The notes under the pieces were generated by a model. That model was not told the DNA's origin. It saw only the letters and a list, made by a program, of their open reading frames with translations, and did no database searches. Both the position numbers and the translations under genes were made by a program. A stretch of 64,000 nt of DNA from Paracoccaceae bacterium (GTDB lineage: Bacteria; Pseudomonadota; Alphaproteobacteria; Rhodobacterales; Rhodobacteraceae), in assembly GCA_014872875.1 (NCBI GenBank), contig WKFI01000019.1:463199-527198 (forward strand), given 5' to 3'. This document shows positions 1 to 8,712 of the stretch, in pieces (the stretch's first letter is position 1; each line of letters begins with the position of its first letter).

Positions 1-1970
1 TCGGAAAGGTTTGAGTTCGCCTCCAGACCAAGCCGCGCAACCGTTTCCAAGCCATCAGAATCGGCGACATCAGAAGCAACCAAACGGAAAAGATCCGCGT
101 CAATTGCCATCCTTGGTTCCGCAACGGTTGCCGTATTCAGCACATTTGGGATCGGTGTCACCTTTCCATCAGGTGCCACGGTGGCAACCGGGGGTCCTGA
201 GATTGCGGAATCGGAACGCACAAATTCTTGCTCCACCGCCCGCTCAGCCACATTAGAAGTCGGCACCTTCGTTAGACTGGTAAAGTTTTGCCTTAGGGGG
301 TTCGGATGCGACCCGGAAAACGTGACCACTGCCTGCTCTAACCCATGCGTGTTGGTTTTCGCGGTGAGCAGCACAGGATCGGCCAGTTGCTTGGTTTGGC
401 CAATGTGAATTGCAGACACGTTAACGGGTGTTGGCTGTTCACCTTCGGCCGGTGCCTGTAGACCCGGCTGTGCTGACTGCTGAAGTGATGGAGAAGTTTG
501 GAGCCCAGCGCCACCTAACGATGCTTCAGCTCGGAACCCATGGTTAGGCTGAGCGCCGTGCGAAGTACTTTCACGACCTGTTGCTGTCTTATTCTCCTTC
601 GTCGGAAGCTCCGCTGGGGAAGCAAGTCCCTGGTTCAACACATCCCGCGTCGGTATGTCCGTTTGGTTTTTGACTGAAAGAACAAACCCCTTTGCCGTCG
701 TTTCAGCTTCCAGCGCAACGTGCTTTCCCTGAACAGCATTCATGGCCGATTGGCTGTTCCCTGCCTGACCTTGCCCAACTTTCTCAGGCACGAGGCCCGA
801 AAGACGTACTTGACTGGTCGCAATGTCGGATCGAGCCGGAGATGGAGACACGGCATCGAATTCAGTGTGTGCAATGCCTTTTTGCACTCCATCTGGTTTT
901 TCTTTTGGCACCACCTGATCCGATGGCATCCCTGGCCCTGATCTTGTTTGTTCCACTTGAACGAAACGGATTTTACCATCGGCGTCCTTCGGGCCGGACG
1001 CCTTTGCGGCAAGGTCGACAGGCTCTCGAGCCAATATCCCTGAGATAGTATCCGGATCAGGCGACCGGTAAGTGGCGGACGCCTCCGGTTTCACTGGTGT
1101 AACCGATGCTGCTGACCGCGTTGCCCCAATTGCACCCATCCCTCCAGCTTCAATACCGGTAACAGGATGCCCTTTAAGCGTGCTATTTTGCAGATCCGAA
1201 ACGCCGTTTGCATGCAAGGTTTCCGAAGGACTTGCGGCTTGTTGTGTCGTTTCGAACTGAAGCCGCATTGCCTGAGGCTTTTCGGCCCATTGCTCGGGCT
1301 GCTGTATAGGCAGCAAACTTTGGACAGGTCCGTTTCTTGTGGGATGCAAAGCGCCCGCAGCCGGGCCAATTGCCACAACGGAATCCACCGCCCCGGCCGT
1401 CATAGGCACGGCCGTAGGCGGAAGAACCCGATCCACGGCTCCAGCGCGAAGGCTGAAATCAAACGCCAAGCGTCCAAGAGTCGCAATTTGGTCGCGTTTT
1501 GCAGGCACATCGACCGGGAGCATTTCATCCGCCTCATAACTCTTTGCTGCTTCGGTTTCCGGTTTTTTCCCGACACCAGGGTCAACCTTTCCCTCGGAAA
1601 CGAAGTCGCTGCTCATTCTCGGATCAGGGGCGATGGTAGAGGCGAAAGTTGATGGCTGAGGAGTGGATCGATGTGTCTGTTCGGTCCCTGACAGTGTTCC
1701 TGTCAGAACTTCCGTGAACTCATCTGCGACTGGCTCCACATCTATCGGTTCACCAAGTGCGTCTTTCTCTAAATCGTTTGATGCCGTGATTTCGTCACTT
1801 GGACTGTTTGCATCAGGGTCTTCATCAGATTGCACGGGTATGGCGCCCAATACTTGGGATTGAAACACATCCGCAAACGCTTGATTTGCCGCACTTACCC
1901 CCTTGGCCGCTTCCGCATCGCTCGCGGACATGCGGTTCGTGCTATCTGGCAAAAAGCTGTGTATCTGCAT
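1..1970 (-). CDS. fliK: Flagellar hook-length control protein FliK, N-terminal part (cut by window edge)
   Basis: The minus strand is open from an ATG at 1970 to the left edge (about 656 codons, no stop), so the C-terminal domain lies outside. The visible part is low-complexity, rich in Ser, Thr, Pro, Ala, Glu and Gln, with no transmembrane segment. That is typical of the exported, poorly conserved N-terminal ruler region of FliK, which measures hook length and triggers the substrate switch of FlhB. An AGGAAG sequence lies about 10 bases before the ATG; a second in-frame Met 13 codons later is possible. It is divergent from the rod-binding gene at 2095. The name rests on composition and flagellar context; the conserved C-terminal domain cannot be seen. 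Confidence 0.7.
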   Translation of the reverse strand, partial: MQIHSFLPDSTNRMSASDAEAAKGVSAANQAFADVFQSQVLGAIPVQSDEDPDANSPSDEITASNDLEKDALGEPIDVEPVADEFTEVLTGTLSGTEQTHRSTPQPSTFASTIAPDPRMSSDFVSEGKVDPGVGKKPETEAAKSYEADEMLPVDVPAKRDQIATLGRLAFDFSLRAGAVDRVLPPTAVPMTAGAVDSVVAIGPAAGALHPTRNGPVQSLLPIQQPEQWAEKPQAMRLQFETTQQAASPSETLHANGVSDLQNSTLKGHPVTGIEAGGMGAIGATRSAASVTPVKPEASATYRSPDPDTISGILAREPVDLAAKASGPKDADGKIRFVQVEQTRSGPGMPSDQVVPKEKPDGVQKGIAHTEFDAVSPSPARSDIATSQVRLSGLVPEKVGQGQAGNSQSAMNAVQGKHVALEAETTAKGFVLSVKNQTDIPTRDVLNQGLASPAELPTKENKTATGRESTSHGAQPNHGFRAEASLGGAGLQTSPSLQQSAQPGLQAPAEGEQPTPVNVSAIHIGQTKQLADPVLLTAKTNTHGLEQAVVTFSGSHPNPLRQNFTSLTKVPTSNVAERAVEQEFVRSDSAISGPPVATVAPDGKVTPIPNVLNTATVAEPRMAIDADLFRLVASDVADSDGLETVARLGLEANSNLS

Positions 1971-2017
1971 GGTTTTCCGGACTTCTTCCTTCTCCCTCCA
2001 CGCCTACACCCAAGCAG

Positions 2018-2032
2018 TTACCGACTTTTTAA
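2018..2032. promoter_or_regulatory. Possible CtrA-type site between fliK and the rod-binding gene
   Basis: TTAC-N7-TTAA lies in the 124-base divergent region. CtrA of alphaproteobacteria binds TTAA-N7-TTAA, and similar pairs occur in other flagellar intergenic regions of this window. This is one mismatch from consensus, and the role is inferred. Confidence 0.35.
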
Positions 2033-2094
2033 CCGCCTTGGCCTCATTCTGAAAAAGTCGAACAAATTCGAACTTTCGGGCAAGGAGGCCAAAC

Positions 2095-2373
2095 ATGATC
2101 CCGATATCCGACATCCCGACCGGGGGAATTACCTCTGCCAAACAAGATCGCTTGCGGGAGGCTGCCATAGAACTCGAGGCCAGCTTTCTGGCGGAAATGC
2201 TGAAATCTGCCGGTCTGGGAAAGGCAAGAACCTCATTTGGAGGCGGCGCTGGAGAAGACCAGTTCGGTAGTTTTCTCGTGACCGAGCAAGCCCGTCAGAT
2301 GGCTCGCTCAGGCGGGATCGGTCTTGCCGAAGCACTATACAATTCATTGAAGGAGAAAGCGGATGCCAAATGA
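2095..2373 (+). CDS. FlgJ/CheL-type rod-binding protein
   Basis: This 92-residue protein corresponds to the N-terminal rod-binding domain of FlgJ without the muramidase domain, as in Caulobacter CheL and many alphaproteobacteria. The pattern LEASFLAEMLKSAG, then GEDQFGSFLVTEQARQMA and GIGLAEAL, is characteristic of the domain. It should cap the growing rod in the periplasm. A strong AAGGAGG lies just before the ATG. The 3' end overlaps the next gene by 11 bases, implying coupled translation. The peptidoglycan-cutting role may be supplied by the separate lytic transglycosylase at 5858. Confidence 0.85.
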   Translation: MIPISDIPTGGITSAKQDRLREAAIELEASFLAEMLKSAGLGKARTSFGGGAGEDQFGSFLVTEQARQMARSGGIGLAEALYNSLKEKADAK

Positions 2374-2722
2374 AGAAGCACAGGAGTTGATAGACCTGCT
2401 GGACGACGTTCTGGAACAAGAACGTCGCGCACTGATCAAGGGAAGTCTGGAACAGTTGGAAGATCTGGTTTCAAGAAAGGAAGATGCGATTTCCCGCCTG
2501 GGTACATTGACCCGGATCGAACATGATTCGCTCGATCGGGTACAGGACAAAATCCGCCGCAACCAAGCACTCCTGACCAGCGCTATGGCAGGAATACAAG
2601 CCGTATCGGACCGCATGTCCGAACTGCGGAAGGCCAGGGAAGGTCTTGATATTTATGACAGATCAGGGCGTCGAACTCGCTATGATCTGACGGCATGCAC
2701 CAAGTTGGAAAAACGGGCATAA
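2363..2722 (+). CDS. FlgN-like flagellar chaperone candidate
   Basis: This 119-residue, soluble, predominantly helical protein has heptad-like spacing of Leu and charged residues over residues 5-100. No signal peptide or membrane segment is present. FlgN is a cytoplasmic export chaperone for the hook-filament junction proteins, and its family is poorly conserved in sequence but has this size and helical character. Overlap with the rod-binding gene places it in a flagellar operon. The FlgN assignment is by context and architecture only; a general coiled-coil flagellar protein is the alternative. Confidence 0.55.
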   Translation: MPNEEAQELIDLLDDVLEQERRALIKGSLEQLEDLVSRKEDAISRLGTLTRIEHDSLDRVQDKIRRNQALLTSAMAGIQAVSDRMSELRKAREGLDIYDRSGRRTRYDLTACTKLEKRA

Positions 2723-2763
2723 TTGGCAATTTCCGAAAATTCGAACGATCTGACTTACCCGAC

Positions 2764-2778
2764 TTAGCAAAGCATTAG
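2764..2778. promoter_or_regulatory. Possible CtrA-type site upstream of flagellin
   Basis: TTAG-N7-TTAG lies 150 bases before the flagellin start in a 205-base noncoding gap. Each half-site is one base off the CtrA consensus half TTAA. I see no convincing sigma-28 or sigma-54 promoter in the same gap. Confidence 0.3.
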
Positions 2779-2927
2779 GACCTGTAGGCCCAATCTGCCC
2801 CTGCACCTGAATACAAGGGTGGCGCGACACCCAAACGGGCCGTCGCAACAGTCAGAACGACATTTGGTCCGTCCTTTGGGGGCGGGATGAAACCGGGCTG
2901 AATGGCCCTTTGACTAAAGGAAAAAGC

Positions 2928-4133
2928 ATGTCCAGCATTCTGACAAACAACAGCGCCATGGTTGCGCTGCAAACGTTGAAATCGGTCAACAAGAACCTGG
3001 CGTCCACCCAATCAGAAATCTCGACCGGTAAATCCGTCGCAACAGCCAAGGACAACTCGGCCGTGTGGGCGATTTCCAAGGTGATGGAATCTGATGTCCA
3101 AGGCTTCAAGGCAATCTCGGACAGCCTTAACCTTGGTCAGTCAACCGTCTCTGTCGCCCGCCAAGCGGCGGAAACCGTTACTGACCTCTTGACCCAGATG
3201 AAAGGCAAGATCGTAGCGGCACAAGAAGACAACGTGGACCGTGCCAAGATCAACGACGATGTAACCGCGCTGAAAAATCAGATTGCGTCCGTGGTTGGTG
3301 CCGCCCAGTTCAACGGGCTGAACCTTGTGGACGGATCGACAACAGGTGCAGACATCCTGGCGTCTCTGGATCGTGATGCCAGCGGCAATGTCACGTCCTC
3401 GTCCATCTCGGTTGCCACGCAGAACCTCAATACCGGGACATACACCGCAGCAGCCGTTTTTGCCGGCAGCTCGAACGCATCGGCCGCAGGGGACAACTTC
3501 TCTTTCGCCCTGGCCAACGGTGACAGTGACGACATCGTCATTGATGCGGATGCCGGTGGTGTGGTTGCAGGTGACAGGATCTCGGTGACTGTTGCCGGCG
3601 AAGTCGCCTCGTACACGATCACTGCGGAAGATCTGGCAGCAACGACGCCGGACGATGTGGTGGCAGTGGGCTTGAAATCGGCCATCGAGAGCCTGGGGAT
3701 TGCAGGGCTGAGCATTGACTATGACACTGGCACTGCCGGTACGCTGACCCTGACCAATTCCGGCGCGGATTCGATTTCGGTCACCGGTTCCTATACCGAC
3801 TCGGCCGCTGGCGGCATGTCCTCCCTCAGTGCTCTGTCCGTTGCAACAGCCGGTGATGCCGCGACTGCTTTGGGCAATATCGAAGCCCTGATCGACACTG
3901 CGATTGACGCCTCGGCGGCTTTCGGTTCCGCCCAAGGACGGGTTGATACACAGGCAGACTTCATCAACAAGCTGAGCGACTCTCTGAAGTCGGGTATTGG
4001 GTCGATGGTTGATGCCGACATGGAAGCTGCATCGGCTCGCTTGCAGGCACTTCAGACACAGCAACAGTTGGCGACGCAATCGCTTTCGATCGCAAATCAG
4101 GCTCCGCAGTCGATCCTGTCGCTCTTCCGCTAA
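2928..4133 (+). CDS. fliC: Flagellin
   Basis: This 401-residue flagellin is the filament subunit, exported by the flagellar type III system. The N-terminal D0/D1 region (about residues 1-140) has the typical start MSSILTNNSAMVALQTLKS and ISTGK. The C-terminal D1/D0 region (about 320-401) ends in the usual coiled helix and LSLFR tail. The middle (about 140-315) is a variable, Ala/Ser/Thr/Asp-rich surface domain. I chose the ATG at 2928, which has AAAGGA seven bases upstream and gives the family N-terminus; a TTG at 2910 would add six residues. flaF and flbT, post-transcriptional regulators of flagellin, follow directly. Confidence 0.95.
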   Translation: MSSILTNNSAMVALQTLKSVNKNLASTQSEISTGKSVATAKDNSAVWAISKVMESDVQGFKAISDSLNLGQSTVSVARQAAETVTDLLTQMKGKIVAAQEDNVDRAKINDDVTALKNQIASVVGAAQFNGLNLVDGSTTGADILASLDRDASGNVTSSSISVATQNLNTGTYTAAAVFAGSSNASAAGDNFSFALANGDSDDIVIDADAGGVVAGDRISVTVAGEVASYTITAEDLAATTPDDVVAVGLKSAIESLGIAGLSIDYDTGTAGTLTLTNSGADSISVTGSYTDSAAGGMSSLSALSVATAGDAATALGNIEALIDTAIDASAAFGSAQGRVDTQADFINKLSDSLKSGIGSMVDADMEAASARLQALQTQQQLATQSLSIANQAPQSILSLFR

Positions 4134-4146
4134 ATTGACTTGGGTT

Positions 4147-4167
4147 CGGGCACCTGTGTGGTGCCCG
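4147..4167 (+). terminator. Hairpin between flagellin and flaF
   Basis: Perfect 8-bp arms CGGGCACC and GGTGCCCG flank a 5-base loop, 13 bases after the flagellin stop. No T-run follows, so it could be a partial terminator or an mRNA-stabilising 3' hairpin that raises flagellin message over flaF-flbT. Confidence 0.5.
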
Positions 4168-4207
4168 GCCAACCATCAGAAGACCTTCCAGAACGTAAGG
4201 GGATGAC

Positions 4208-4579
4208 GTGAACGCCTCATTCAATGCACGGCGCGGCTATGCTGCGGCCTCTCGCCCGACAAAAACTCCCAAGAACATCGAATACGATGTGATCGCTCAG
4301 ATCACGCATCGCATTCGAGAAGCCTCGAACGAGGGTACAACGGGTTTCGTATCCTTGGTTGAAGCCTTGCACGACAACCGCAAGCTTTGGGATATCTTCG
4401 CTGTTGAAATGGTAGACAAGAACAATCCACTTCCTCCTGATCTCAAGGCGCGGCTTTCTTACCTTGCAGACTTCACACGCATTCACACAGGCAAAGTGCT
4501 GGCCAACGAAGAACCTGTAGATCCCCTTATCGAAGTGAACACGGCCATAATGCGTGGTCTGCGTAGCGGAGCAACCTGA
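4208..4579 (+). CDS. flaF: Flagellar biosynthesis regulator FlaF
   Basis: This 123-residue FlaF family protein is required for flagellin synthesis and secretion in alphaproteobacteria, where it acts opposite to FlbT. Family features include the N-terminal Tyr/Arg stretch followed by the helical core with HDNRKLWDIFAVEMVDKNNPLP and LADFTRIHTGKVL. The start is a GTG at 4208; the ATG five bases earlier runs into an immediate stop in another frame. It sits between flagellin and flbT, and flbT begins one base after its stop. Confidence 0.9.
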   Translation: MNASFNARRGYAAASRPTKTPKNIEYDVIAQITHRIREASNEGTTGFVSLVEALHDNRKLWDIFAVEMVDKNNPLPPDLKARLSYLADFTRIHTGKVLANEEPVDPLIEVNTAIMRGLRSGAT

Positions 4580-4580
4580 C

Positions 4581-4985
4581 ATGTCTGGACTGGTTCTGAA
4601 ACTTGCGCCCAAAGAACGCGTATTGATCAACGGCGCTGTGATCGAAAACGGTGATCGCAGGAGCCGTCTGTCGATTGTCACTCCTGATGCGAACATTTTG
4701 CGGCTCAGAGACGCCATTCATCCTGAAGAAGCCACCACTCCAGTCAGACGGGTCTGTTATGCTGCTCAGCTTGTCCTGACCGGCGATGCAAATCCGGATG
4801 AAAGCCGGTTGTCACTGTTGCGCCGGATTGAAGAACTGAGCCAGGTGTTCACTGATCCGGACAGTCGCGCGTGTTTGACGGAAGCAACGGATGCTCTGGT
4901 GCGCAACCATCATTACAGATGCCTGAAGGCACTCAGAACTCTGCTGCCCAGGGAAGACCGTTTGATGGCGGCGCAGGGTTTCTGA
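4581..4985 (+). CDS. flbT: Flagellar biosynthesis repressor FlbT
   Basis: This 134-residue FlbT binds the 5' untranslated region of flagellin mRNA and represses its translation until hook assembly is done (established in Caulobacter). The start MSGLVLKLAPKERVLINGAV and the block of LSIVTPDANILRLRDAIHPEEA are diagnostic. The ATG at 4581 gives the family N-terminus; an in-frame ATG at 4554 lies inside flaF and is unlikely. Its stop overlaps the next start as TGATG. Confidence 0.92.
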   Translation: MSGLVLKLAPKERVLINGAVIENGDRRSRLSIVTPDANILRLRDAIHPEEATTPVRRVCYAAQLVLTGDANPDESRLSLLRRIEELSQVFTDPDSRACLTEATDALVRNHHYRCLKALRTLLPREDRLMAAQGF

Positions 4986-5776
4986 TGCTGCAACCCATCA
5001 TCCCGACAACAGGAATTGCAGGCTGGCGCTTCCTCGAACGCACCTATGATCGCCAGCTGGAAACTTTTTCCGCAAGCCCGTCCCTCGAACGAGAAACCCA
5101 GTACTTTCTCGACAATATCGGCAAAGTCACTTCGGCAGAGGAGCTTGTCTCGGATCCACAATTGTTGAGGGTGGCACTCGGGGCTTTTGGTCTGGAATCC
5201 GATATTCAGAACAAATATTTCATTCAACGGGTGCTCGCAGACGGAACTTCGGCAGACGACGCCCTGGCCAACCGGCTGTCCGACGAGCGGTACAAGAAGT
5301 TTTCCGACGCGTTCGACCTTGGTCCCGGCGCGTTTCGAAACACCGCTTACCCATCAGAAATGCAGAAGATCGCCGATCTGTATCAGGCGCAGAGCTTTGA
5401 GACCTCGGTGGGCGAGATAGATAACGATATGCGCCTGGCACTCTATCTACAGCGAGAGCTTCCGGAACTGGCAGCCAGCTCCAGTAGCACCGATACCAAG
5501 TGGTTCACCGTCATGGGAAATCCGCCACTCAGACAAGTCTTTGAAACGGCTCTCGGTCTTCCGAAATCTGTAGGGCAATTGGATATCGACCAGCAGTTGG
5601 GCATTTTCAAAGACAGGGCCGAACAGGTCTTTGGCAGCGACGGATTTGACCAATTCATGACCGAGCAAGGTGCCGACGATCTGACGACCAAGTTTCTAGC
5701 GCGGGCACAATTAGCTCAAATCACCTCTGCCCTGTCACCGGCCTCAACAGCGCTTGTTCTTCTTCAGAACATCTGA
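4985..5776 (+). CDS. DUF1217 family flagellar-locus protein
   Basis: This 263-residue soluble protein matches the DUF1217 family, which in Rhodobacteraceae sits in flagellar clusters. Visible family-like features are the N-terminal GIAGWRFLERTYDRQLETF, the helical repeats with DPQLLRVALGAFGLESDIQNKYFIQRVLADG, and LSDERYKKFSDAF. No signal peptide or catalytic motif is apparent. The ATG at 4985 overlaps the flbT stop, so it is translationally coupled; the frame is open further upstream inside flbT, but that extension is not credible. The molecular role is unknown. Confidence 0.8.
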   Translation: MLQPIIPTTGIAGWRFLERTYDRQLETFSASPSLERETQYFLDNIGKVTSAEELVSDPQLLRVALGAFGLESDIQNKYFIQRVLADGTSADDALANRLSDERYKKFSDAFDLGPGAFRNTAYPSEMQKIADLYQAQSFETSVGEIDNDMRLALYLQRELPELAASSSSTDTKWFTVMGNPPLRQVFETALGLPKSVGQLDIDQQLGIFKDRAEQVFGSDGFDQFMTEQGADDLTTKFLARAQLAQITSALSPASTALVLLQNI

Positions 5777-5857
5777 ACCGGCCAAGACAAAGGTAACTCT
5801 CTATAAATTATCAGCAAATACGCTGACGGTCGAAAAGACCAACTCGGATTCGACAGA

Positions 5858-6619
5858 ATGTCAGAAAATCCTCATTTGTGGTTCCTTAAATGTGGAACCA
5901 GGCACGTAGTCTACGCTGTTCTGGCGTTGCTCACTTTGACCAACAGTCACAGTGCTTTTGGCAGTACCCGTTTCGATCAGGAATTCAGCAGCTGTGACAT
6001 TGCGGCTGTTCATGCCGGACGGATGCACAACGTCCCTCTTGATGTGTTGCGCGCCGTCACTCGCGTGGAAACTGGACGCACTGCTGGTACACCCGATCTC
6101 CAGCCTTGGCCTTGGACCGTGAATATGGAAGGTGCAGGACATTGGTTCGACTCGCGGGACGAAGCAAAGTCGTTTGTCTTCAAGCATTTCAAACGGGGTG
6201 CCCGAAGCTTTGACGTAGGGTGCTTTCAGATAAACTATAAATGGCACGGTCATGCCTTTGTGTCGTTCGATGACATGTTCGACCCCCAGAAAAATGCAGC
6301 TTACGCAGCACTCTTCCTGAAATCTCTGCATCAGGAGTTTGGCAATTGGCGTGACGCGGTAGGGGCTTTTCACTCGCGCTCACCCCAATACGCGGACATA
6401 TACACCGCCAGGTTCGACAGAATTTACAGTTCACTCCAGCCGGAAGAAGGCTTGGAGCAAGTCTCAGATGCCCCGCGGGCCAGATTTTCAGACCCGGTAC
6501 CCTTGGCGGAAACAGCCCCGGCACTTCCCCTCATGCAACAGGGAGAGGTTCGACTGGGGTCGCTTGTCCCCATTGAAACCGGCTTCCACCAGAGTCCTGC
6601 TCTGATCGACCTTCACTAG
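5858..6619 (+). CDS. Lytic transglycosylase, flagellum-associated
   Basis: This 253-residue SLT-domain lytic murein transglycosylase has an N-terminal hydrophobic export segment (about residues 17-34). The catalytic Glu is likely Glu71 in RAVTRVETGR, the position of the E-S/T motif in this fold. DVGCFQINYKWHG and NAAYAALFLKSL are the following conserved SLT blocks, and the C-terminus is a Pro-rich tail. It probably opens peptidoglycan for rod passage, which would complement the muramidase-less rod-binding protein at 2095. flhA begins eight bases after its stop. Confidence 0.88.
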   Translation: MSENPHLWFLKCGTRHVVYAVLALLTLTNSHSAFGSTRFDQEFSSCDIAAVHAGRMHNVPLDVLRAVTRVETGRTAGTPDLQPWPWTVNMEGAGHWFDSRDEAKSFVFKHFKRGARSFDVGCFQINYKWHGHAFVSFDDMFDPQKNAAYAALFLKSLHQEFGNWRDAVGAFHSRSPQYADIYTARFDRIYSSLQPEEGLEQVSDAPRARFSDPVPLAETAPALPLMQQGEVRLGSLVPIETGFHQSPALIDLH

Positions 6620-6627
6620 GAACTCCG

Positions 6628-8712
6628 ATGCAGAATCTTCTTGGCAAAGACCTTTTCAGCCCAACGATCCTACTGGCGCTTGCCCTGATGGCAGTCATTG
6701 TGATGATGATCCTGCCAGTTCCCTCTTGGGTTCTCGATTTTGGATTGGCTGCCTCGTTCGGGTTAGCCATCCTGATCTTCACCATCACGCTGTTCATCGA
6801 ACGACCGTTGGATTTCTCATCGTTTCCCACGATCCTGCTGGCCTCGCTGATGCTGCGCCTGTCACTGAACGTATCGTCGACCAAGCTCATCATTGGCCAG
6901 GGACATACCGGCCCGAATGCGGCGGGCGATGTAATCGAAGGTTTTGCCAGTTTCGTGATGAGCGGCAGTGTCTTTCTGGGTTTGGTGGTCTTCTGCGTGC
7001 TCCTGATCGTCAACTTCATGGTGATCACCAAAGGTGCAGCTCGAATGGCGGAAGTTGGTGCCCGCTTCGCTCTGGACGGGATGCCCGGAAAACAGCTGGC
7101 CATTGACAGCGACATGTCGGCTGGCGCCATCGATCATCAGCAGGCCAAGGAACGACGCGAACGGGAACAACAGGAAACCACGTTCTTCGGATCGCTGGAT
7201 GGTGCCTCGAAATTTGTCAAAGGCGATGCCATCGCCGGCTTGTTGATCACACTTCTGAACCTTGTCGTCGGCCTGATCATGGGCGTCATCGTGCATGGCA
7301 TGCCGGTCGCCAATGCGTTTCAGACTTATGCAATTCTGACTGTCGGAGACGGCCTCGTCACGCAGATCCCGGCTGTCATCATCTCCATTGCTTCGGCCCT
7401 CCTGTTGGCCCGCGGGGGCACACAAGGCGCGACCGATTCAGCGCTCTTCTCCCAATTTGGCAAGCATCCAACTGCAATAGCAACCGTTGCCCTGCTGATG
7501 GCTGTCTTTGCCTTAGTCCCCGGCCTGCCTTTCATTCCGTTCATTATTGGGAGCGGTATTCTGGGCTACACCGCCTATGCGCTATATAAAAAACAGGAAC
7601 AGGAACGAGACGCGGCTCTAGAGCCCGAACAAGCGCTTGAAGCCACCCCGAACAGGGCGATGGGGGATATCCTGGACTTGGATGATGTGCATCTTGAGTT
7701 CGCGCCAGACCTGGTCGGTATGGTTTTGGATCAGGGCACCGGGTTGGACGCACGTATCGCGAACATGAGGACCCATGTAGCAACAACCTTTGGTCTCATC
7801 TTACCCGAAATACGTTTGACAGATCAGCCGGAGTTGACCACGGGAACCTATCTTATTCGGGTGCAAGGGGTCGAGCAGGCACGCGGCGTCCTTCACCCGG
7901 AAATGGTGCTGGCACTTCTGATGGATCGGGTCGAAGAATTGCCGAACGGCAACGATGTCAATGAGCCCGTATACGGCGCTCCTGCCCGGTGGATTTCGCC
8001 GAATGACCAGGATCAGGCCGCCACGCTGGGAGCCACGATCGTGACGCCGCCGGAAATTCTGGCAACCCATCTATTAGAAGTGATCAAGCAGAATTTCGCA
8101 CGTCTTCTGACGCTCAAGGCGGTGCGCCGGCTCCTGAATGAAATGACAATGCTCAGCGACCCAACGCGAGCGGAAGCAAATCGCAAACTTCTGGATGAAC
8201 TCATTCCCGACAAGGTTCCAATCGACACATTGCACGCCGTTCTGCGGCTTTTATTGGATGAGCGGGTTTCGATCCGCAACCTGCCCTTGATCCTCGAAGC
8301 CGTCGCCGAGGCCAGATTGCACAGTACCCAGCCCGAAGCCATATGCGAGCATGTGCGTCAGCGCCTTGGGTTTCAGCTTGTTTCAGAGATGAAAAGGGAC
8401 GACGGGTCCATTCCCTTGGTACAGTTGGCCCCGCAATGGGAAGAGGCCTTTGCCACCTATCAGATCGAAACACAAAACGGTTTGGAAGTCGCCATGCCCC
8501 CGGACATGTTCAACAAACTGGCTGATGCCTTGTCCGAAAAACTGAACTGGACCAATGAACAGGGTGTATTTGCGGCCTTGGTAACCTCGACCCGGCGGCG
8601 GCGCTATCTGCGCACAATCCTCAAGGCCCGAGGTTTGAGCAATCCGGTTTTGTCTTTCGAGGAAATTGGGCTGGATGCGCGTCCGGCGCTGGTCGGAATG
8701 GTGCCCGCGTGA
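6628..8712 (+). CDS. flhA: Flagellar type III export protein FlhA
   Basis: This 694-residue inner-membrane export gate protein has about eight N-terminal transmembrane helices to residue 330 and a large cytoplasmic domain beyond. The FHIPEP signature is visible as EVGARFALDGMPGKQ followed by AIDSDMSAG near residue 145-165. FlhA forms the nonameric ring that docks chaperone-substrate complexes. An AGGAACTCCG leader precedes the ATG. The stop overlaps the fliR GTG by three bases. Confidence 0.97.
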   Translation: MQNLLGKDLFSPTILLALALMAVIVMMILPVPSWVLDFGLAASFGLAILIFTITLFIERPLDFSSFPTILLASLMLRLSLNVSSTKLIIGQGHTGPNAAGDVIEGFASFVMSGSVFLGLVVFCVLLIVNFMVITKGAARMAEVGARFALDGMPGKQLAIDSDMSAGAIDHQQAKERREREQQETTFFGSLDGASKFVKGDAIAGLLITLLNLVVGLIMGVIVHGMPVANAFQTYAILTVGDGLVTQIPAVIISIASALLLARGGTQGATDSALFSQFGKHPTAIATVALLMAVFALVPGLPFIPFIIGSGILGYTAYALYKKQEQERDAALEPEQALEATPNRAMGDILDLDDVHLEFAPDLVGMVLDQGTGLDARIANMRTHVATTFGLILPEIRLTDQPELTTGTYLIRVQGVEQARGVLHPEMVLALLMDRVEELPNGNDVNEPVYGAPARWISPNDQDQAATLGATIVTPPEILATHLLEVIKQNFARLLTLKAVRRLLNEMTMLSDPTRAEANRKLLDELIPDKVPIDTLHAVLRLLLDERVSIRNLPLILEAVAEARLHSTQPEAICEHVRQRLGFQLVSEMKRDDGSIPLVQLAPQWEEAFATYQIETQNGLEVAMPPDMFNKLADALSEKLNWTNEQGVFAALVTSTRRRRYLRTILKARGLSNPVLSFEEIGLDARPALVGMVPA

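Noticed and set aside
3141..4172. A 343-codon minus-strand frame opposite flagellin
   Set aside because: Flagellin is unambiguous on the plus strand.
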